NCBI RefSeq assembly: GCF_910592395.1
Contig: NC_088309.1
Coordinates: 5,768,501-5,832,500, forward strand
Source: Lineus longissimus
Taxonomy: Eukaryota > Nemertea > Pilidiophora > Heteronemertea > Lineidae
DNA: 64,000 nucleotides
Direction: 5' to 3'
A model generated the notes under the pieces. That model saw nothing but the letters and a program-made list of their open reading frames with translations. It was not told the DNA's origin and searched no databases. The position numbers were made by a program, and so were the translations under genes. Of the stretch, positions 58,172 to 64,000 are shown in pieces (the stretch's first letter is position 1; every line of letters starts with the position of its first letter).

Positions 58172-60296
58172 ACTTTATCCGATGTAATTGAAAATCTCGA
58201 CATTCGCCGCTCTGTTACTTTATCCGAAATTGAAAACCTCGACATTCGTCGAGCCATGAAGATATCTTCTCGTACCGTTAGAGGGCGAAGCAAAGCGCCA
58301 CATATGCAGCATTGCATCCATAATGCCGCTAATACAAACATGGCGCCCCTCCATGTTATGGCGTCCATGCAAATGTCCATCATGGGCGGAAACACGAGGT
58401 ATGAGATTCCTCCGCCGGAGAAGGCAATGGCGATTGCTGTGGACCTCCTCCTGTCGAAGTAAAGTGCCACCAGGGATATGGTAGGAATCAACGCCAGACC
58501 CATGCCTAGACCTTTGAAGTAAATGCATCGATTATAGTTAGCAGAAGGGAATGAAGTGAAAGATTATGCACCGATGAGAAGGGGATCCTAGTCTAAACGG
58601 AAGACTAACACCAAGTAACTATATAAGGGGATACAGATTCTGTTCGAAAACCTATTAAGCACCTTGGACTCTCTCGCCTTTCGGCCTTAATCCGTCGTTG
58701 TACAATTGGCAGTTCTAGTAGATAGGATTAATAGGTGGACTAGTTATCGAGGTTGATTTAGTTCACGCCGGAGAAGTGGGCCCATTACCAAATATTTTTT
58801 TTAGCCAATACTCTAGATGTCATGGAGTATAAATTGATAAGTTGACTACATGTACTCACGCAAATGCCAAAACAGTTTTATACACCTAGCCTACTAACTA
58901 TATTTTAGGAAGCTTTGTACACAAGTAATAATCAGTTTTATGTCCTCAATAGGGTCAAGAATGTGATATTTAAAACAATCATCACAACAGAATGTGCAAC
59001 CTTTCTCGGCTCGCGTCCACTCACCACCAAATATCCCGAAGCTGGCATACAAGAAATAGATACTATCGGCAAGGGCGCTGACCGCCAAACTGATGGCTGA
59101 AATAATGCCACCAAGGATTACTGCAAATCGGTGGCCGAACCGGATAGAAAGTACGCTTGACAGAGGACCTGCAATACAAAAAATACGTCGGTGAGACTTT
59201 TAGCTGGAAATTTTATGACGCCGTTCTACTTATAAAATTCAGCCTCTAGGCCGGGTCAGCCGCTTCGAAAAACGCGTTATTTTCCGACGTACAATATACA
59301 TGTACATGTATTCGCATATAATGAGATGCGTTGGTGCAATGACAACGAGGCTGCCAATGCGGTATCTCCATGGCCGGCATGGCCAGGCAGGGCTCTCAAT
59401 TGCACGACCACTACGACGTAGACGTCGTAGCGAAATTGGCCCGTGCCCAAATTCAGTTCTTGAAAAAAACGTGCCCAAATTACAATACCGCGCCCAAAAT
59501 AACCTTTGATCAATATTGACACGAAGGGTATAAAACAAAACAACTTCAGAGATGATAGAATTGAAAATAATTAGCTCTCACGATCCCCGAAATGTACTTT
59601 TCCGGTGAAATTCTTCAACTTCTCATGACAGCATGGGCGGCCATTGTTATTGTTTTGCTACACCACGAGCCTCGCGCGCACAACACCCGGTATACATGCG
59701 TAATTTGCTGTACAATGGAAATATTGACTTCGCGTACGACTACCCGGAAATCAATAGATTAGTACCGCGGATCCCACTACGGCGCTGCAAGCTGTGGGCT
59801 TGATGGACCAGTGCCACTAAGCCACAAAAAAAGCACGTTCCGTCATGCCGTACGGCACGCAAAGTGCCCAAAATAGACCTTAAAAAAGTAGAGGGTGTAG
59901 CCTTAGCTGTACAATTGAGAGCCCTGCCAGGTCGAATAGGGGAGTTTCCAGGGCCGTGACGCCAGGTTTGCGCCAGCTCCCCGAATTGACGACGACTCGC
60001 AAAACGGGGATCATGCATAACTGGTGATGTTTACCTGCTAATGAGAGTGACATCAACGTCAAGCTGCCTATCCATGACGTTTTCGTCCTGGTCTCTCTAA
60101 AATAGTCCAAAAATTCCACATAAATGACCCCATAGCACATGATGGTTCCTCCGGTCAGGAACACTACGTAGAAGCTTGCTGCACACACTACCCATCCGTA
60201 CCCTCCATCTGGCGGCCGTGTTGTCGTCACAACGGATGACCTACGCCGGAGTTTTTGGCCTGGACTTTTTGCGGTGTCGATAGTACTTGTTTCCAT
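57046..60296 (-). CDS. Monocarboxylate transporter-like protein (SLC16/MFS), four exons
   Basis: The minus-strand exons are 60035-60296, 59025-59168, 57612-58511 and 57046-57239, giving 1500 nt and 499 aa, all phase 1. Exon 1 starts METSTIDTAK and carries PPDGGYGWVVCAASF, the family signature at the first membrane helix. About twelve hydrophobic helices follow in the 6+6 arrangement of the major facilitator fold. An example is GLGMGLALIPTISLVALYF after a conserved FGIFGG junction. The large loop between helices 6 and 7 holds three tandem copies of a 15-16 residue unit (RRMSRFSI...SDKV.E) at about 223-263, with repeated R-x-S sites. Family members move lactate, pyruvate, ketone bodies, aromatic amino acids or other substrates across the plasma membrane. 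The substrate here is unknown. A near-identical second copy starts at 62865. Confidence 0.93.
59388..59926. mobile_element. Non-autonomous element with CAGGGCTCTCAATTG ends in a transporter intron
   Basis: The left end cagggctctcaattgcac and the inverted right end (reverse complement cagggctctcaattgtac) form terminal inverted repeats of about 18 bp with one mismatch, enclosing 539 bp. CAGGG ends are common in hAT-type elements. The flanks share ccagg, which is shorter than the 8-bp duplication expected of hAT, so the family is tentative. An internal short palindrome (tacgacgtagacgtcgta) lies near the left end. There is no transposase frame. Confidence 0.7.
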
Positions 60297-60680
60297 GGTT
60301 CCCTTGGATGACACTGAAAGTTTAACGATTCAAGACTGAAACGAAAACTGAAAAATGATAATATTTAAATCTCTCGTAAAGCCTGATGTTACATGTACTG
60401 CTGTAAAGGAATTATGGCCCCGTATGCTCGCAGTCACCACCATTAGATTTGGGCCATGATTAGAGATGATTTGTTCCCATCTAGGTCAGCGCAAATTGCC
60501 TAGATGGCTGATTTCATCAATTAAATGAAAGTAGGCCTACATCATGACAGCATATTTACCCTCAATGTATTGACATTGCTCAGCTTCCAGACAACGCTGA
60601 AAGCTCAGTACGCATGATGGGAGGGCTTGTGGTATTCGACTCGATGACTCGATGACGCGATTGTTGCCATGGTCCACCAA
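60297..60680. other. Upstream region of the first transporter gene
   Basis: These 384 bp between the transporter ATG and the TIR transposon should include its promoter or 5' UTR. No distinct element was recognised. Confidence 0.45.
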
Positions 60681-61037
60681 TATGGGCGGTTATTTCCGCA
60701 TTAAATGATGTCCTAAAACGCGTCTTTATAACTGGCGACTCGTGTGTGTGTGTGTAGAGCAACCCGTGCGTACAGAGCAAAACGCGCGTATCTAACTCGC
60801 GACCCCTACAAAGAACATAACGCGAATGTATAACTACTGTCGCATAAACGTGCCGTCGGATAACTAGTGTCGGATAACTAGTGTCGGATAAGTGCTGTCG
60901 GATAACTGCTGTCGGCGCATATAAGGTTCCTCAGCCTCCCGCATCGCGGCGCTCTTGTGTCTTGATGATTATTGTTTTTGTTATAAGCGACATACGATTT
61001 ACCAATTGGTAACTGTCATGTAGTAGGCGCACTTCAA

Positions 61038-61403
61038 ATGGCCTTGCTTTTGCACTTAGCAGACCGTGTTAAGCGCGTTCTCGTTGAGGTGGAAATATGT
61101 ATAGAACGACAGGTAAATTTAGAGGAATCTGTGATTTTCATGGTTGAAACTTTGGCTAGAGACTGTGCTGAAATATGCATTGGGGATGTCAAGCTAGAGT
61201 CCATTCCAACTCTTCTGGTACAGACATTAAATTTGCTGCGAGAGCATTTTGAGAACACTGTGAGCATTCCACGACCACGTCCAGCGCCAGTCTTGCCAGA
61301 TAATGCCAATGGCAATGGCAACCGCAGCCGGGGTAGGCCAAAACTACATCTTCCCGGAGTCAAAGAACAGATTGAATATCTCTTGGGTAAGTTTTCCATT
61401 TGA
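61038..61403 (+). CDS. Fragment of a transposon-encoded protein
   Basis: An open frame of up to 121 codons begins MALLLHLADRVKRVLVEVE and reaches RGRPKLHLPGVKEQIEYLLG. A gtaagt donor follows directly after the LLG codons (about 61386), so the real exon probably ends there. The leucine-rich helical start, then a Gly-Arg-Pro-x-aliphatic block before a Gln-x-x-x-Leu-Leu helix, resembles the N-terminal part of integrase-type transposase proteins seen in DNA elements of fish and invertebrates. That is from memory and tentative. The DDE region is missing. Confidence 0.5.
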   Translation: MALLLHLADRVKRVLVEVEICIERQVNLEESVIFMVETLARDCAEICIGDVKLESIPTLLVQTLNLLREHFENTVSIPRPRPAPVLPDNANGNGNRSRGRPKLHLPGVKEQIEYLLGKFSI

Positions 61404-61924
61404 TTGGATAACATTTCAATTTATTTTGCCCAACCGAGGCCTCCAACCAATAATCTTCACTCAATCCAGATTCCACACTGGATAAGGAGTCTCCTCATCC
61501 TTGGGAGAGGCAAAATAAAGCGAGCTCTAAGTGGATCCTCCAGAAAAACAGTCATACTCTGAGCAGAAACTTCTCAAAGAAAACTCCATATGGTCATCAT
61601 CATCCCCTCCCTGTGTAGGCCTATATCAAAATTTCACGACACCGCTATTGGTTTTTTAAGGGGTTCTATAGACCTATAGTAATAATAACTAGCGCCGCGA
61701 TGTGGGAGGCTGAGGAACCTTATATGCGACAGCAGTTATCCGACAGCACTTATCCGACACTAGTTATCCGACGGCACGTTTATGCGACAGTAGTTATACA
61801 TTCGCGTTATGTTCTTTGTAGGGGTCGCGAGTTAGATACGCGCGTTTTGCTCTGTACGCACGGGTTGCTCTACACACACACACGAGTCGCCAGTTATAAA
61901 GACGCGTTTTAGGACATCATTTAA

Positions 61925-62239
61925 AGCGAACTGGCACCGCCAAGCCAGTTCGTATGACCTCGTTTTCATTCCCCGCGTATCGGGTGATCAGAGCGAGGCA
62001 TGAATGAAACATGGCGCCTAGCTGTCAATCATTCAGTGACGTCACTACTATGGAATTTACTACGAACATTCATGAATGAAAGATCGCATGACTCACGTGA
62101 TTCTCACATGATTCTCAATAATAACAAATTGAACTGCGCATGCTCGGGCACTGGGGGCGGAGCTACAAATCCGAACTCGACTTTCTCGGGCGGTGAAAGT
62201 CGAAAAGTTGAATAAATCGCTCGGCGGTTCCAGTTCGCT
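61925..62239. mobile_element. TTAA-flanked MITE nested in the transposon arm
   Basis: The 315-bp element has terminal inverted repeats agcgaactgg (extending to agcgaactgg-c/a-accgcc, 17 bp with one mismatch). It is flanked by TTAA on both sides (61921-61924, 62240-62243). The uninterrupted left arm of the host transposon, read in reverse, has catttaatgcgg at this point, which proves the insertion and a 4-bp TTAA duplication. TTAA is the target of piggyBac-type elements, so mobilisation by a piggyBac-like transposase is inferred. There is no coding capacity. Confidence 0.88.
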
Positions 62240-62263
62240 TTAATGCGGAAATAACCGCCCATA

Positions 62264-64000
62264 GTAAGCATCTGGCCGGGCGCATGCAGTCGGTGTTCGC
62301 GCGGCGGCATCAAGCATATCAGACAACGCAGTATAATGGGATCGCTCGTTTTGGCGTCAACCCATCGCCGTGGGGATCTTTGCCCGGCTGCGAACCAACT
62401 GCATGAAAGACACTTTCAGTAAAATCAATGTGGCCTCCTCTATTGCCGTATAATGAAGGCAGCCCCACATACTAGTGTACATGCACGCAAGTAGAATAAC
62501 GGTTATTAGAGTTATTCTTCATTAAACGCCGTAACTTTTTTGTTTTTGATTGTTAGTAACGTGTTTTAGCAAAGTCTTTTCTTTGAACTGCTTTTTAATT
62601 CCATTCACCAGCTGAATGTTGAAATGGCAAGTGTATAGAACCGTTTGTACAAAAAAATAGTGATATTTTCACTAACGACAACAATATAAAGGTGTTTTAT
62701 ATTTTTATTTCATTCTGTCGCCCTTTTGGGGTAATATAAACTGTCGGTAGCCATGCAGGCCTACCCGGTACCATTGTTTTAGTCAAGTGCCACGTGTTTT
62801 AGTCGAACTGGACAAACCTGCCCAAATCTGTTGCGGACTCCGGTCAATCTGAGACTATTAACCCTCAAACGGTACTGTTCTTCAACCCTTCCAACTCCGA
62901 CACATTAGCATTTTCCCCCTGTACCCTAACTCGGTCGAGTTTGTGTTTTTTCTTTGTGTCAAGGAAGAGGACAAGAGCAACCACGGCCGCCAGGAAGGAG
63001 ATGAAGGCACACGTCAGGTAGGCGTACATGTAGTTACCAGTTTGGTCGTAGATTACCCCTGCAAACGAATTTTACATGTTTTTAAGGCTTGTGTATGATG
63101 GGCGAATGATTTTGTATCAACCTTCTCTCCGCTTTTCAAATGTCAGTCCGTGTTAACCATTCATTCATTAATGCTGGCGACACCAATCAGACCTCACTGG
63201 GTAAAAGTTATTGACTGCCGGCTGGGCTGCCCGTTGCAGGTGTTTAAGTTTGAAATGTTGAGGTATTTATGGTCATAGCTTGTTATTGAACCATGCACCA
63301 TAATTCGTCAGAAAACAATGGGGCTACACTTTTTCGAGGGGGACATTTCCAACAGTTTCACAGGAATCCTTGGCAATCAAGTGGCGGTATCTTGAGCACG
63401 ATGATACAGTGATGCATTGAAGGCCATGTATACAACTTACCTCCAATAGGTGGCGCAATCAGTTCCCCAGCGCCACAAGCCAACGTGGCGTATCCAAGTG
63501 AGCTGGTCATACACTCCTTAGTGAAGAGATGGACTAGAATACTGGGACCTATCACTGGCAGGAATCCAATGAAAGCCCCTCTGGTACCACATACCACCGC
63601 CATGGCGATGTATGAAGATCCCGTAAAAGGCATGATAATGTTCATCGCACCTATGCCTGCGATCAAAATAATTTGCAGGAAAAACGGGTTGGCTTTAGTC
63701 CGGTCTACCGCCCACCCCCCTAACAACCTTGATGGAACGACCGTGCAACCGAATATCGTCAGCAGGAGCCCGCTTTGCATCTTGTTGTAGCCATTCAATA
63801 TGGCAAAATCTGGCAGGATGGAAGGAAAGTTCATGAAGTCAATACGCCAGAGGAATTCCTGAAGCAGATACATCCAGAATCGCCAGTTTCTAAACAAAAC
63901 TACATCACATGCACCAGGGGGCGCTTCTATTTCCTCTATTCCTTCATTTTCGCCTATTTTATCCGAAATAATTGAAAATCTCGATATTCGCCGCTCTGCT
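62264..64000. repeat. Segmental duplication, right copy (runs off the window)
   Basis: This is the second copy of the segment at 56445-58171, in the same orientation. Differences are mostly single bases, plus small indels such as an extra cattcatt-type repeat near 63165. Offsets grow from 5819 to 5829 bp along the alignment. Confidence 0.95.
62865..64000 (-). CDS. Second SLC16-like transporter, 3' part only (window edge)
   Basis: The last exon is 62865-63058 and the large exon runs from 63441 beyond 64000. The frame is open in both, the splice sites are conserved, and the stop codon is in the same place as in the first copy. Amino acid changes relative to copy one include FLWRIDFM for FLWHIDFM, GCTVVPSR for GCAVIPSR, GAFIGFLP for GAFNGLLP and LACGAGEL for LAIGAGEL. 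The changes are scattered and none is a stop, so this looks like a working paralogue rather than a pseudogene. The N-terminal exons lie outside the window. The first residues of the RRxSRFSI repeat are also conserved up to the edge. Confidence 0.88.

Larger units (their letters stand above)
60681..62263. mobile_element. DNA transposon with 273-bp terminal inverted repeats, probably defective
   Basis: Near-identical inverted repeats lie at 60681-60953 and 61691-62263. The right arm is interrupted by a MITE, and the left arm has one extra gtcggataactagt unit. Each arm starts tatgggcggttatttccgc outside and ends at the cgcggcgct side. Tandem gtcggataact(a/g)(c/g)t units occur inside both arms. 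TA stands at both outer ends and could be a 2-bp target duplication or part of the repeat. Between the arms is one short coding exon (61038-61403) and nothing resembling a full transposase, so the copy is probably an internally deleted element. The right edge coincides with the edge of the duplicated transporter segment. Confidence 0.85.

Noticed and set aside
59880-60314. Extended 144-codon reading of the transporter's first exon
   Set aside because: The frame runs past a good gtaaac donor at 60034 into the intron and begins at a GTG; the ATG at 60296 and the splice at 60035 give the conserved family sequence.
1-64000. tRNA, rRNA and CRISPR features
   Set aside because: No B-box-like ggttcgaatcc context with a foldable cloverleaf, no rRNA core sequence and no spaced direct-repeat array was seen on either strand.

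Overview
The window is animal nuclear DNA. Genes are split by GT-AG introns with conserved phase, spacers are AT-rich, and animal-type genes (RNA polymerase II subunit RPB11, squalene synthase, EFCAB5, an ankyrin/SOCS-box protein, a monocarboxylate-type transporter) sit among many short inverted-repeat elements and one intact Ty3/Gypsy-type retrotransposon. The frequent tacatgta and taggccta words are seen in many marine invertebrate genomes, so a marine invertebrate (deuterostome or lophotrochozoan) is my guess. The lineage cannot be fixed from this window.

Layout. 1-12.1 kb: no gene I can support, apart from a decayed non-LTR reverse transcriptase tail (about 5.9-6.35 kb, minus) and a 16-copy, 52-bp minisatellite (8.8-9.65 kb). 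12.17-14.46 kb (+): an ankyrin repeat/SOCS box protein. 15.8-17.3 kb (-): POLR2J in four exons, 117 aa. 17.4-22.0 kb: a complete LTR retrotransposon on the minus strand, with identical 144-bp LTRs and one 1338-aa gag-pol frame. It splits the roughly 0.8-kb spacer between POLR2J and a divergent coiled-coil gene at 22.6-26.0 kb (+, eight exons). 26-31 kb: non-coding, with a second non-LTR fragment and a degenerate repeat field. 31.2-42.7 kb (-): EFCAB5, 18 coding exons, 1373 aa. 43.9-44.5 kb: a foldback repeat. 44.9-47.5 kb: two divergent genes for small Trp/Tyr/Arg-rich proteins that share a motif. 49.3-53.8 kb (-): FDFT1 (squalene synthase), eight exons, 408 aa. 55.4-56.4 kb (+): a type II membrane glycosyltransferase with a DLD motif. 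57.0-60.3 kb (-): an SLC16-like transporter. 60.68-62.26 kb: a DNA transposon with 273-bp terminal inverted repeats, itself carrying a TTAA-flanked MITE. 62.26-64.0 kb: a second copy of the transporter locus, cut by the window edge.

The genes do not form one pathway. POLR2J is core transcription, FDFT1 is sterol synthesis, and EFCAB5 is usually associated with cilia or sperm. Exon boundaries were assembled by hand. Every multi-exon model given here keeps frame across all junctions and sums to a multiple of three, but transcripts were not available. The features most worth following are the young retrotransposon between two divergent promoters, the small-protein pair, the transporter duplication whose edge coincides with a transposon end, and the two-signal polyadenylation hairpin beyond EFCAB5.
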